64,000 bases of DNA from Methylomonas subterranea (GCF_024505185.1 NZ_JANIBJ010000009.1:59120-123119); one strand, 5' to 3'; shown: positions 19,053 to 27,752, counted from the stretch's first letter. The notes: a model not told the origin generated them from the sequence alone. Made by a program: numbers and translations.

Positions 19053-19433
19053 TTACCTTGCCGAGAAAATGAAGACGATTGCGCTTGAGGCCGCAATCCC
19101 CAATAGCAAAAAAATCAGATTGGTGGCGCGAATGGCCAGTTGGCGGGTCGACAGCGTGGAAACGTAATCCTCGATGACGACCTGCGCGCCCAGCGCGGCG
19201 TGAAATATGACGGCCAGCGTCCAGGCGACGATGGCCGCCGCATTGACGGGCGCGGTCAACCAAGCCACGGTATCGGCATAGGGCGCGCTAAGGGCTTTGT
19301 TCAGTAAAACCAGCAACCAGACCGACAAGGGAATCAAGGCCAGCGCCGTGACCCGTTGATACCAGAAATGACCGGTGGCATTGTGGATGGAAAAACAATC
19401 GGCGATTTTGCCGGGCAAGGACTTGATCGACAT
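19053..19433 (-). CDS. sdhD: Succinate dehydrogenase membrane anchor SdhD
   Basis: 126 residues with three predicted membrane helices at about 27-45, 63-85 and 103-122. The first begins RVTALALIPLSVW. FHAALGAQVVIEDYV in the second helix carries the histidine that, by family precedent, ligates heme b. Together with SdhC it anchors SdhAB and forms the quinone site. Order sdhC-sdhD-sdhA-sdhB is canonical. Confidence 0.93.
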   Translation of the reverse strand: MSIKSLPGKIADCFSIHNATGHFWYQRVTALALIPLSVWLLVLLNKALSAPYADTVAWLTAPVNAAAIVAWTLAVIFHAALGAQVVIEDYVSTLSTRQLAIRATNLIFLLLGIAASSAIVFIFSAR

Positions 19434-19445
19434 GGGGCGCTCCGA

Positions 19446-19817
19446 CTAAGACAGGAAAAAGGTAAGCAATGTCAGGATGGCGGAACAGGCCAGTTCCAGC
19501 AGCGCATAGCCGGTCAACGTGGCCCGCTCGAAGGTTTTGCCGACATCCCAAAGCAAATGCCGGATACCGTGGCATAAATGAAAGAACAAGGCGTAGATGA
19601 AGCCCCAATACACCCATTGCGCAAGCCAGAACGACATAAAAGTCTGCATGGCTTGGTAAGTACCTTCACCACCGGCCATGGCATATAGCACGTAGGCGAA
19701 TAGCAGCAGGCCGATCGATAACAGTACCCCGGTGATGCGATGGGTGATGGAGATCAATCCGGTCAAGGGTAAGCGATAAACTTGCAGGTGGGGAGAAAGC
19801 GGTCGGTTGGCTGACAT
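19446..19817 (-). CDS. sdhC: Succinate dehydrogenase cytochrome b556 subunit SdhC
   Basis: 123 residues. RPLSPHLQVYRLPLTGLISITHRITGV is the conserved N-terminal signature with the SxxHR quinone-site motif, and HLCHGIRHLLWD carries the heme b histidine. Three membrane helices are evident. The gene follows the small SDHAF4-like gene by 34 bases and precedes sdhD by 12, all in one direction. Confidence 0.95.
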   Translation of the reverse strand: MSANRPLSPHLQVYRLPLTGLISITHRITGVLLSIGLLLFAYVLYAMAGGEGTYQAMQTFMSFWLAQWVYWGFIYALFFHLCHGIRHLLWDVGKTFERATLTGYALLELACSAILTLLTFFLS

Positions 19818-19851
19818 GGTTTACCCTGTAATTGATATGAAAAACGCTGCC

Positions 19852-20028
19852 TCAAAAATCGACGCAACGCCCCTTTCGTTCCCAATCGCCGTAGCGGGTG
19901 GGTTCCGGTCCTTTCGGGCCGTTGATTTCCGTTGTTTCGGCTTGATTTTGCCGAACGGTATCGGCAAGCGGCGGTTCGGGATACGGCCGACCGCCGGCAT
20001 TTTCGGTTTGAGCGGGTTTATCGGTCAT
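19852..20028 (-). CDS. DUF1674 / SDHAF4-like succinate dehydrogenase assembly factor
   Basis: 58 residues from ATG 20028; a TTG at 20046 would overlap the gltA stop and is less likely. The C-terminus GPKGPEPTRYGDWERKGRC followed by VDF is the diagnostic DUF1674 signature shared with eukaryotic SDHAF4/Sdh8, which binds flavinylated SdhA and protects it before SdhB joins. The N-terminus is low-complexity and presumably disordered. Its place between gltA and sdhC makes the operon carry an assembly factor at each end (this one and sdhE). Family recognition is strong; bacterial function is inferred from the eukaryotic homologue. Confidence 0.85.
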   Translation of the reverse strand: MTDKPAQTENAGGRPYPEPPLADTVRQNQAETTEINGPKGPEPTRYGDWERKGRCVDF

Positions 20029-20042
20029 GCGTCGGCGAGGTG

Positions 20043-21350
20043 TCAACGATTTTTGATGGCCGGCAGGTCGCGCTGGGCCGGACCCACATACAACTGCCTG
20101 GGACGACTGATGGGCGTGGTCGGTTCAGCCATCATTTCCAGCCAATGCGCCACCCAACCCGAGGTTCTGGCAATCGCAAACATTACCGTGAACATGTCCA
20201 CGGGTATGCCCAGGGCCTTATAAATAATGCCGGAATAAAAATCCACGTTTGGATAAAGTTTTTTCTCGATGAAGTAGTCGTCTTTCAAGGCGTGCTCTTC
20301 CACCGCCAAGGCCAGTTCGAACAGCGGATCGTCCTTGCTGGTCTTGCTCAGTACCTCATGACAGGTTTTGCGGATGATGGTGGCGCGCGGGTCGAAATTT
20401 TTGTAAACCCGATGTCCAAAGCCCATCAGACGGAAGGGATCGTCGTGATCCTTGGCCTTGGCAATGTATTTAGGCACGTTTTCCACAGTGCCGATTTCCG
20501 CCAGCATGCTCAGCACCGCCTCATTGGCACCGCCATGCGCCGGCCCCCATAAGGCGGCTATGCCCGCCGCCACGCAAGCATAGGGATTGGCGCCGGTACT
20601 GGCGGCCACCCGTACCGTGGAGGTGCTGGCGTTCTGTTCGTGGTCGGCGTGCAGGATAAACAGCAAATTCAGGGCCTTGACGAAATCCTGATCGATATAG
20701 TGATCCTGATCGATATAGTTTTGCGACGAACGCGAAAACATCATGTTCAAAAAGTTTTCGCAATAATTCAGGTCCATGCGCGGATAGACGAAGGGTCTGC
20801 CCACCGAATGGCGGTAGGACGCGGCGGCGATGGTCGGCATTTTGCCTATCATGCGGCTGGCGGCCCTGAGGCGCTGCACCGGATCCTTGATGTTCATCTC
20901 GCTGTGGTAAAAAGCGGACAGCGAACCCACCACACCGACCAGCATGGCCATCGGGTGGGCGTCGTAATGAAAACCGTCGAAGAATTTACGCAGTGATTCG
21001 TGAATAATGGCGCGGTCGCTGATTTCCAGGTTGAAATCCAGCAGCTGCTTTTCATTCGGCAGCTCGCCATGCATCAGCAAATACGCCACCTCGGTGAACT
21101 GGCAGTTTTCGGCCAGTTGTTCGATGGGATAGCCCCGGTACAGCAGGATGCCGTTGTCGCCGTCGATATAGGTGATTTTGCTGGTACAACTGGCGGTGGC
21201 GACAAAGCCGGGGTCATGGGTAAAACAGCCCAGATCCCGGTAGAGGTGGCGAATATCGACGGTATCCGCGCCCAACGTGCTTTTCAAAAGAGGGTATTCG
21301 ACTTGCTTGCCGGTACCGGTGTGCGTTATCTGCAACGAGTCATTTGCCAT
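20043..21350 (-). CDS. gltA: Citrate synthase, type II (hexameric)
   Basis: 435 residues if started at ATG 21350 (MANDSLQITH); a start 33 bases upstream is possible. Signatures include FTHDPGFVATASCTSKITYIDG near the N-terminus, LHADHEQNASTSTVRVAAST, GPAHGGANEA with the active-site His, and MGFGHRVYKNFDPRA. It condenses acetyl-CoA and oxaloacetate. It heads an apparent gltA-sdh operon, with 14 bases to the next start. An internal tandem duplication of 18 bases (near 20683-20718) gives YIDQDHYIDQD within the protein. Confidence 0.97.
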   Translation of the reverse strand: MANDSLQITHTGTGKQVEYPLLKSTLGADTVDIRHLYRDLGCFTHDPGFVATASCTSKITYIDGDNGILLYRGYPIEQLAENCQFTEVAYLLMHGELPNEKQLLDFNLEISDRAIIHESLRKFFDGFHYDAHPMAMLVGVVGSLSAFYHSEMNIKDPVQRLRAASRMIGKMPTIAAASYRHSVGRPFVYPRMDLNYCENFLNMMFSRSSQNYIDQDHYIDQDFVKALNLLFILHADHEQNASTSTVRVAASTGANPYACVAAGIAALWGPAHGGANEAVLSMLAEIGTVENVPKYIAKAKDHDDPFRLMGFGHRVYKNFDPRATIIRKTCHEVLSKTSKDDPLFELALAVEEHALKDDYFIEKKLYPNVDFYSGIIYKALGIPVDMFTVMFAIARTSGWVAHWLEMMAEPTTPISRPRQLYVGPAQRDLPAIKNR

Positions 21351-21668
21351 GGCCTTATCTCTACTTCCTATCTGGTTGTCCAATGGGTAGTGTCCCGATT
21401 ATCACACAGCACCCGCGTTACTCCAACCTTTACCGGCCGACTTATCGCCAATCGACTATTTTCGGGCGAAGGTTTTTACCCGTCTCGCGCGTGAATCCAT
21501 CCATGGCCGCAAGGCGGAAAATTATGCCGGCGCGGCGGACTTTTTATGGTGAATAATCAAGCGGATAGCCGCGAAAAAACCGCCAGCCAGCCGGACGGGG
21601 GCAAATGTTGTACCATTTCTCCACCACTTCCCGTCAACCCATGACCATATCAGGAAAATGCCGACACC
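21351..21668. other. Divergent intergenic region between gltA and FUN14-like gene
   Basis: No gene seen. It must contain the promoters of the TCA operon (minus strand) and the small membrane protein (plus strand). I cannot single out a promoter or operator with confidence. Confidence 0.35.
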
Positions 21669-22013
21669 ATGAATGAAAGCCATACTCAAAATTTAAGCAG
21701 CGATATTTTTTCGACGCCGTTTTTACTGGCGAATGTCGGCGCGCCCTTTCTGATCGGCATGGCAACCGGCTATTTCGCCAAAAAGATGCTGAAGACCGCG
21801 CTGTTTTTCGGCGGCGCTATCGTGGTCCTGCTGTTTGTTGCCGAATCCCAAGGCATCATCACCATCAATAGCATGGCCTTGCAGGACGCCGCCAGCTCCA
21901 CCGCCGAAATGGCGAAAGACTCGAGCGATTTTCTACTGGCCCGCCTCGGCGTCATCACCGGCCGCGGGGTCAGCGCCGTGGGCGGTTTTTATGCGGGTTT
22001 CAAGTTAGGCTGA
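21669..22013 (+). CDS. FUN14-family small membrane protein
   Basis: 114 residues with a glycine-rich membrane segment (FLIGMATGYFAKKMLKTALF, about residues 28-47, then GGAIVVLLFVAESQGIITIN) and a C-terminal hydrophobic stretch with GGFYAGFKLG. The pattern of GYxxKK followed by an aliphatic helix and G-I-x-I/V is typical of FUN14 proteins, known in eukaryotes as mitochondrial outer-membrane mitophagy receptors. The bacterial role is unknown. A ribosome site AGGAAAA precedes the ATG. A terminator follows at 22026. Confidence 0.65.
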   Translation: MNESHTQNLSSDIFSTPFLLANVGAPFLIGMATGYFAKKMLKTALFFGGAIVVLLFVAESQGIITINSMALQDAASSTAEMAKDSSDFLLARLGVITGRGVSAVGGFYAGFKLG

Positions 22014-22025
22014 GCGGGCGCAATA

Positions 22026-22067
22026 ACATTCCCCGTCCGGCACTCGGCCGAAGCGGGGATGTTTTTT
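22026..22067 (+). terminator. Rho-independent terminator after FUN14-like gene
   Basis: acat-t-ccccg pairs with cggggatgt (one bulged T), followed by a run of six T. It lies 12 bases after the stop at 22013. Confidence 0.8.
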
Positions 22068-22408
22068 CAAGGCCGGCGGACACTGTAAGGTCGAAATCTC
22101 GCCGGCAATTCCGAAATATGGCTGGGCGTCCGGGCAACACCACCTGAAATACAAAAGCGAATTCTCGTTCCACGCAGCCATCCGCTGTCGGCTTTATTTA
22201 CAGCCAAAACACGCTTAGCTTGAATGTTTGAAGAAAACTGTCGCCTTTCTTTACACTCCATGAGCCGCAGCGAACGCTTTAAAACAAATGACCGCGACTC
22301 CGCCTTGATTTGCAATGCACATACAAAAATGGAATGTATATTGCTTGCGGCATATGCGATATGCGGATGCATATCAGGGACCATTCCAAACTTTTATAAG
22401 GTAATTGC
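22068..22408. other. Upstream region of the VPLPA-CTERM gene
   Basis: No credible gene. The last 40 bases contain AT-rich sequence and a ribosome-site-like TAAGGTAAT before ATG 22409, so the gene probably has its own promoter here. Confidence 0.35.
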
Positions 22409-23251
22409 ATGAAAAAACAACTTCTGACTGCCATGGGTATACTGGCCGTTGCGGGCGGCATCGAAACCGCATCGGCTTCGTCTTCCGCTCAGGCCACTAT
22501 CGATTGGGACAACTTAAGCTTCCAGTTGATCGACTTTTCAAATGGTTTAAACGCTCCGACACTGAGCTGGACCACAAAAAACGGCACCGTAATGAGCTCG
22601 GCCACCACCGTCGATCCGGACGATTCCGGCTCCGGCGTGCAAAGCCGCAACAACTTCACCACCGCGATATCCAGCGAAATAGAGACGCTTTACGCGCAAA
22701 GTTCCGCAACGCGCAACAGTAACACTGGCTTGACGGCAAGCGCCACCACCCAACAAGGCGCCTCGATCTACGACGTCAACTTGGGGGTTAATGCCGCCAG
22801 TGCCAGCGCAACCAATTCCGGCGCATTTCAACTTTCCGGAAATGGTTTGTTGCTGATCAGTCTCGATTGGAGCGTCGCTTCATCCGGTTCATCGGGCGAC
22901 ATTTTCTGGGGCGGAATCGGTGAATGGGCCAGCGCATCGATTTCCATCAGCGGCTCATACAACGGCCAATTCACCTCGGGTAACGCTAGCGCTTCATTCA
23001 CCACTAACCCTTACTGGTGGAGTTTTGGCGGACCGGAATCCCAAGGCAGCACCTTCGTCATGGCGGTGTTCAACTCCGGCTTTGAGGTCATTTCCGGCAA
23101 CATTTCGGCCACCGCATCCGCCACCTCCAACAGCAGCGCTTATCTGAGTGGCGCGGGTAATCCGGCGGCCGTTCCCTTACCCGCTTCCGCCTGGTTGTTC
23201 GGTTCGGCAATGTTTGGATTTTTGGTGCAAAGAAGACGCAAACAGGCGTAA
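22409..23251 (+). CDS. VPLPA-CTERM exported protein
   Basis: 280 residues. A signal peptide occupies about 1-23, ending ETASA. The mature part is Ser/Thr/Ala/Asn-rich with few charges and many ASA/SGS runs, and no domain I recognise. The C-terminus is a PEP-CTERM-class sorting tripartite signal of the VPLPA type: VPLPASAWLFGSAMFGFLV and then a basic tail RRRKQA. Such signals are processed by exosortase, probably for surface display linked to exopolysaccharide. No exosortase gene lies in this window. The gene is monocistronic with a terminator at 23273. Confidence 0.82.
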   Translation: MKKQLLTAMGILAVAGGIETASASSSAQATIDWDNLSFQLIDFSNGLNAPTLSWTTKNGTVMSSATTVDPDDSGSGVQSRNNFTTAISSEIETLYAQSSATRNSNTGLTASATTQQGASIYDVNLGVNAASASATNSGAFQLSGNGLLLISLDWSVASSGSSGDIFWGGIGEWASASISISGSYNGQFTSGNASASFTTNPYWWSFGGPESQGSTFVMAVFNSGFEVISGNISATASATSNSSAYLSGAGNPAAVPLPASAWLFGSAMFGFLVQRRRKQA

Positions 23252-23272
23252 ACACCCAACACAAACAGCTTG

Positions 23273-23302
23273 GAAGGACAGCATTTGCCGTCCTTCTTTT
23301 TT
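23273..23302 (+). terminator. Rho-independent terminator
   Basis: gaaggac at 23273-23279 pairs with gtccttc at 23290-23296 around a ten-base loop, followed by six T. It lies 22 bases after the VPLPA-CTERM gene stop. Confidence 0.85.
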
Positions 23303-23365
23303 CCCGCGGACGCAAGCTATTAAACCACTCGCGGCAAGAATCGACAGCCAGCCATTCCGGCTAAG

Positions 23366-24166
23366 TCAACCGCCCTTTTTCACCATCATGCCCCTGGACG
23401 GGTTATAGCCCAGTATGGCCGCGCCCATAAACAGTAAAAAGGCCGCGCCGGTATAAATCAGCGCCTGTTGATTGAACTGTTCGTACAAGGCAAAGCGAAT
23501 TAATTCCACCGCTTGCGAAAAGGGGTTGTATTGGGCCAGATTGTAAAGCAAGGGACTGGATTCCTTGATTTTCCACAGCGGGTATAAAGCCGTCGACATG
23601 AAGAACAACGGAAAAATCACGAAATTCATCACCCCGGCGAAATTTTCCAGTTGCTTGATGAAGGATGACAGCAGCAAGCCCAAGGCACCCAGCATCATGC
23701 CGGCCAATACCAGCGCGGGCAAAATCCACCCATAGCCCATCAGCGGCGCCTGAATGTCGTAAAGCCAGGCTATCCCCAAAAAAGCATAGCATTGCAACAC
23801 GCCGACGGCGGTGCCGGCTATCAGTTTGCTGCACAATAAAAACCAGCGCGGCAGCGGACAAACCATCAACATGCGCATGCTGCCCATTTCCCGGTCGTAG
23901 ACCATGGATAGCGAGCTTTGCATGCCGTTGAACAGCAAGATCATGCCGAGCAGGCCGGGGGTGATGTAGACCTCGTACAATACGTAGGTTTCATAGGGCG
24001 GACTGATGGCGACGCCCAAAGCGGCACGGAAGCCGGCGGCGAACACGAACAGCCACACCAGCGGACGCACCAGGGCCGAGACGAAGCGCTCGCGCTGATG
24101 CAAAAAACGCAGCAATTCCCGGCCGACGATGCCGGCCATCGCGCGCCAGTAATGCAATATCCTCAT
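23366..24166 (-). CDS. PQQ-system ABC transporter permease (ABC-2 type)
   Basis: 266 residues from ATG 24166, whose ATGA overlaps the ATPase stop. Six hydrophobic helices and the ABC-2 pattern are seen: RPLVWLFVFAAGF, then SPPYETYVLYEVYITPGLLGMILLFNGMQ split over the first loops, VYDREMGSMRMLMVCP as coupling helix, and SPLLYNLAQYNPFSQAVELIRF near the end. ABC-2 permeases are usually exporters. This one closely follows the pattern of the permease in the PQQ-dependent alcohol-catabolism cassette (PedC-like in Pseudomonas). It works with the ATPase, beta-propeller and binding protein encoded just upstream. Confidence 0.88.
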   Translation of the reverse strand: MRILHYWRAMAGIVGRELLRFLHQRERFVSALVRPLVWLFVFAAGFRAALGVAISPPYETYVLYEVYITPGLLGMILLFNGMQSSLSMVYDREMGSMRMLMVCPLPRWFLLCSKLIAGTAVGVLQCYAFLGIAWLYDIQAPLMGYGWILPALVLAGMMLGALGLLLSSFIKQLENFAGVMNFVIFPLFFMSTALYPLWKIKESSPLLYNLAQYNPFSQAVELIRFALYEQFNQQALIYTGAAFLLFMGAAILGYNPSRGMMVKKGG

Positions 24167-24909
24167 GTCGCTACTCCAGGCGGGTCTTGGGTCAGTTTCT
24201 GAAACACCTGGCCGGCGTCCGCGCAAGCCGTGTCCCGCAGCACATCGCTCAGTTTGCCGCCGGCCTCTACCCGGCCCTTGTGCAATACGATCAGACTATC
24301 GTCGTCGGCAATTTCGTCTATCAAATGCGTAGCCCACAGCACCGCCAGATTTTGCTGTTTCACCAGTTGATGCACGTGATCGACGATGGCCCGCCGACTG
24401 GGCATATCCAATCCCACGGTGGGTTCGTCCAGCAACAAGAGCTTGGGTTTGTGCAGCAGGGCGCGAGCAATCTCAACCCGCCGCTTGTGGCCGCCGTTCA
24501 GCTGGCGGACTTTTTCGCCGCGCCGTTCGTACATTTGCAGGCGCTCCAACTCCTCCCGTATCCGCGCGTCGGCCGCCTTGCGGCCGATACCGTGCAAGGC
24601 TGCGTGATAGCGCAAGTTTTGACTGACGGACAGATCCGGATCCAACGTGGTCTGCTGGAACACCACGCCCAGTTTGGCCAGGGCTTGCAAACTTTGCCGC
24701 TTGATATCGAAACCGCACAGTTCGATGCGCCCTTGTCTGGCGTCGTACAGCCGGGTGATCAACGAAAACAGGGTGCTTTTACCAGCGCCGTTGGGACCCA
24801 GCAATATTGTACATTCGCCGGATGCGACCGCAAGGCCGACCCCGTCCAACGCCTTTTTGGCGCCGTAGGCAAAACTCAGATCGCTAACCTTCAGGGCAAT
24901 TTCGCTCAT
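24163..24909 (-). CDS. PQQ-system ABC transporter ATP-binding protein
   Basis: 248 residues from ATG 24909, overlapping the beta-propeller stop by four bases; the longer open frame upstream is within that gene and rejected. Walker A is GPNGAGKS, the Q-loop VVFQQTTLD, the signature LNGGHKRRVEIAR (an NGGHK variant of LSGGQ), Walker B LLLLDEPTVGLD, and the switch His in WATHLIDE. It energises the permease downstream. The variant signature motif is a recognisable trait of this PQQ-associated subfamily as far as I recall. Confidence 0.9.
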   Translation of the reverse strand: MSEIALKVSDLSFAYGAKKALDGVGLAVASGECTILLGPNGAGKSTLFSLITRLYDARQGRIELCGFDIKRQSLQALAKLGVVFQQTTLDPDLSVSQNLRYHAALHGIGRKAADARIREELERLQMYERRGEKVRQLNGGHKRRVEIARALLHKPKLLLLDEPTVGLDMPSRRAIVDHVHQLVKQQNLAVLWATHLIDEIADDDSLIVLHKGRVEAGGKLSDVLRDTACADAGQVFQKLTQDPPGVAT

Positions 24910-25868
24910 GGCTTGACCGCTACGCCCCAGGGATAACGGCCAACCGCCAGCGATTTGGTGACCTTGTGCTCGGTCAAATCGATGATGGAGATGTCGTTGC
25001 TGACGCCGTTGGTGGTATACAGACGCTTTTGGTCGGGCGAAAAAGCCAGATTCCACACTCTTTGGCCGACCAGCAGATACTTTTCCACCTGATAGGTTTG
25101 GGCATTGATCACCGCCACTCGATTGGCGGGCCCCATGGCGACATAGGCATAGCGTCTGTCCTTGTCTATCGCCACCCCAACGGGCTGAATCAAGTCGCTG
25201 CTAACGCCCTGCACTTCCAGTTTGATGGTCTGCGCGATTTGCTTGCCGGCACTGTCCAGCACCATGACGGTACCGGCCATTTCCGAGGTAGCCCAAAGCT
25301 GCTGACTATCGGCGGTAAAACTGACCGCGCGCGGACGCGGGTCGACCAAGGTGTTATCGACGATCTGGTGGGTTTTGCTGTCTATCCAGTGCAGCATATT
25401 GGTGGTTTCCGAGGCACTGATCACCCATCGGTTGTCCGGGCTGACCGCTATGCCTTCCGGCTCCACCCCTACCTTGACTTTGGTCAAGGCCTTTTGGGCG
25501 GCAATGTCGATCACGGTGACTTCGCTGTCGTCTTCATTGGACACATACATCAATTTGCCGTCCGGCGAGAGGGCAAAGGTTTCCGGATCTTCGCCGGACG
25601 GCAGCTTGCCGGTTTCCCGCAGCGTTTCCGCATCGAACATGCGGATGGTGTCGTCATCGCTGGTGGCGACGAACAATGTCTTGCCGTCCTGACTCAGCGC
25701 GATGCCGCGCGGCCGCTGACCGACCGGCACGGTCTTGATCAATGCGCCGGCGACCGGATCGACAACCGCAACGGCGTTGTCTTTTTCCAGCGTGACAAAA
25801 ACGGTTTCCGCGGGCACCGAGGCGGTAAACAGCGCGGCGGCGCAGAAACTGATGATAATTTTTCGCAT
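24906..25868 (-). CDS. PQQ-catabolism-associated YVTN beta-propeller protein
   Basis: 320 residues with a signal peptide (about 1-20, ending VPA-ET), so periplasmic. It consists of repeated YVTN-type blades: VFVTLEKDNAVAVVD, LFVATSDDDTIRMFD, MYVSNEDDSEVTVID, LWATSEMAGTVMVLD, AYVAMGPANRVAVIN and LYTTNGVSNDISIID. The family is found next to PQQ-dependent alcohol dehydrogenase genes and the ABC genes here. Its role is not established; it may present a cofactor, metal or substrate to the transporter. Confidence 0.9.
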   Translation of the reverse strand: MRKIIISFCAAALFTASVPAETVFVTLEKDNAVAVVDPVAGALIKTVPVGQRPRGIALSQDGKTLFVATSDDDTIRMFDAETLRETGKLPSGEDPETFALSPDGKLMYVSNEDDSEVTVIDIAAQKALTKVKVGVEPEGIAVSPDNRWVISASETTNMLHWIDSKTHQIVDNTLVDPRPRAVSFTADSQQLWATSEMAGTVMVLDSAGKQIAQTIKLEVQGVSSDLIQPVGVAIDKDRRYAYVAMGPANRVAVINAQTYQVEKYLLVGQRVWNLAFSPDQKRLYTTNGVSNDISIIDLTEHKVTKSLAVGRYPWGVAVKP

Positions 25869-26012
25869 AATGCATTCCTTGGGTTGAATTAGCGCGGAGC
25901 CCGGTCCGATGAGCGGATGGAGCTAAAATTTGCGGCGAAAAGTGTAACCCGGGCGGCGGCGGGATTAAATCCCAACCTGCAAACCGAAGCAGCCATCAAG
26001 TCCGCCGCCTAA

Positions 26013-27176
26013 TTATTTGCAGGCGGTTTCCGGTTGGTCGTAACCCAGGGTATCCAGTTCGGACGTCGGGTGTAAAAAACCTTCCACCGGCGCCACGCCA
26101 ACCAGGGAACGCGGCGCGGCCAGCAGAATTGGTTGGCGCAGCTGACCATCCCAAGCGCGGAACGACATGGGTTTACCCTTGTAGCCTTGCAGGGCGAATG
26201 CCTCGGACAACATATAGTCCTTGATGGCCGACGCTTGATTGGATTTGGCCCGCACGCTGGCCTCGCCTATGGCTCGCACGGCCAGATAGGCGGCATAATC
26301 CTCTTCTTCCATCCAACGCCCGGCACTTTCCTTGAAGCGGTTTTGCAGTTGTACCGCCCCCCATTGCTCATGGGTACGATGCCATGCGGTGGCGATCAGC
26401 CCCTGGGTACCGATCACGGGCCTGGGCAACCAAGTGCGGTAATCCAGATATTCGCCGAACAGACCCTGCTCATCCGCCACCACCAATACGTCGTAATCCT
26501 CGCCCTGGGTAAACTGGGGCACATCGGCTTGCGCCGTGCGGCGGGCATCGTAAGTATTATCCCAGGCTTTTTCCGCCACCAGCTTCATGCCGTAACGCTT
26601 GGCGGCTCTTTTGATGGCGGCGGCATACAAACGGTCTTCCGCTGTTTGCCCGACCACCAGGAACCACTCGCGCCAACGTTTTTTCAACATGTATTGCGCT
26701 AGCGCGTCTGCCCGCATGGCGCGGCTGGGCAGAATATGCAGCACATGCCGGCGGCATTGGACGCCGCGCAATTCATCGTCGCTGCTTGCGGCATCGAATA
26801 ATAATTTGTTTTGCGCGGACGGCAGATCGGCCAACTGGTTGACCTGGGCCGGCGTGACGTTCAAGACCACCAGTCCGATATCGTCTCCCAGAGCGTTGAA
26901 AGCCGCCGCCATGTCGCCGCCAACCGGCACCACGACGGTTTTTAGCTCATACTGCTGCTGGGTAAATTGACCGGTGGTATTGTTGTCGCTAATGGCCAAC
27001 TCGGCGCCGAGCTGGCCCTTGTTTTGAATGAAGGCATCCAAATTGGACAGCGCGGCCGGCACGGCCCGCTCCTGGAATAGATAGGCGATTTTAATGCTTT
27101 GCTTGCTCGCCGCCACCGCGCTGAAAACGGCCGACAACAGCATTAACCCTATTAAATATTGGCTTTTTGTGTGCAT
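26013..27176 (-). CDS. PQQ-system ABC transporter substrate-binding protein
   Basis: 387 residues with a signal peptide (about 1-23). The body has the periplasmic-binding type I fold typical of branched-chain amino-acid/amide receptors: IKIAYLFQERA at the start, GLVVLNVTPAQV, RREC-type RRHVLHILPSRAMRADAL split over helices, YDVLVVADEQGLFGEYL and YAAYLAVRAIGEA. Proteins of this pattern occur in the PQQ-dependent dehydrogenase cassette. It is first gene of the unit, 144 bases upstream of the beta-propeller gene, and divergent from the PilZ gene. Ligand unknown; lanthanide handling is a possibility by analogy with Pseudomonas putida PedA1A2BC. Confidence 0.85.
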   Translation of the reverse strand: MHTKSQYLIGLMLLSAVFSAVAASKQSIKIAYLFQERAVPAALSNLDAFIQNKGQLGAELAISDNNTTGQFTQQQYELKTVVVPVGGDMAAAFNALGDDIGLVVLNVTPAQVNQLADLPSAQNKLLFDAASSDDELRGVQCRRHVLHILPSRAMRADALAQYMLKKRWREWFLVVGQTAEDRLYAAAIKRAAKRYGMKLVAEKAWDNTYDARRTAQADVPQFTQGEDYDVLVVADEQGLFGEYLDYRTWLPRPVIGTQGLIATAWHRTHEQWGAVQLQNRFKESAGRWMEEEDYAAYLAVRAIGEASVRAKSNQASAIKDYMLSEAFALQGYKGKPMSFRAWDGQLRQPILLAAPRSLVGVAPVEGFLHPTSELDTLGYDQPETACK

Positions 27177-27316
27177 TTTGTGACTTAAAAACGGAAATGC
27201 GTCAATTTTAGCGGATAAACCGTCCGACGGTTTACCGAATAATCCGCTATAGCCCTATTGAATTTTCACGGCTTAACGACAATACTTAATCAGGCTTATT
27301 TTTCGGTTCTTGCAAA

Positions 27317-27733
27317 ATGACAAATCAAGATTTCAATGGCGATACCGATTTTTTGGAGGAAGTCTTTTTTGATGAACTGAATCAGGAGCTGGAATTGGAC
27401 ACTTTAATCGTCAACAAACGCATTTCGGTACGCTACCGCCGTAACGATATCAAAGCCGTCGTTAAAACCCACAGCCTGTTGTTCCCCCGCCTGATCAAAG
27501 TCCTGTTGCTGGATATCAGCAGCAAGGGCGCCGCCATTCACTCGGATGCCAAATTAAGACTTAAAAGCCGGGTAAGTTTTTTTTTACAATTTGACGACGG
27601 CAAACGCTTCACCATCGAAGCCGTGGTAGCCAACACCCAATCGGCGCCGCGCTACGGGCTTAAATTCAGCGCTTACCAAACCGAACTTGCCGACCATCTG
27701 TTGGCAACCCAAACCGATTTGCAGTTCGGTTAA
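27317..27733 (+). CDS. PilZ-domain c-di-GMP receptor
   Basis: 138 residues. The PilZ signature is present: RYRRND (RxxxR-like, about residues 41-46) and DISSKGAAI (D/NxSxxG, about 74-82), then beta strands VSFFLQFDDG and APRYGLKFSA. An acidic N-terminal tail (DFLEEVFFDELNQELELD) precedes the domain. PilZ proteins bind cyclic di-GMP and relay it to motility or surface systems. Its gene ends 19 bases before the MOSC gene, but a functional link is not obvious. Confidence 0.85.
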   Translation: MTNQDFNGDTDFLEEVFFDELNQELELDTLIVNKRISVRYRRNDIKAVVKTHSLLFPRLIKVLLLDISSKGAAIHSDAKLRLKSRVSFFLQFDDGKRFTIEAVVANTQSAPRYGLKFSAYQTELADHLLATQTDLQFG

Positions 27734-27752
27734 ATCGAGATCTCTCCAGTTC

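Noticed and set aside
24966..25892. 308-codon plus-strand frame opposite the beta-propeller gene
   Set aside because: Repeated His/Gly-rich product mirrors the YVTN repeats in antisense; not a gene.
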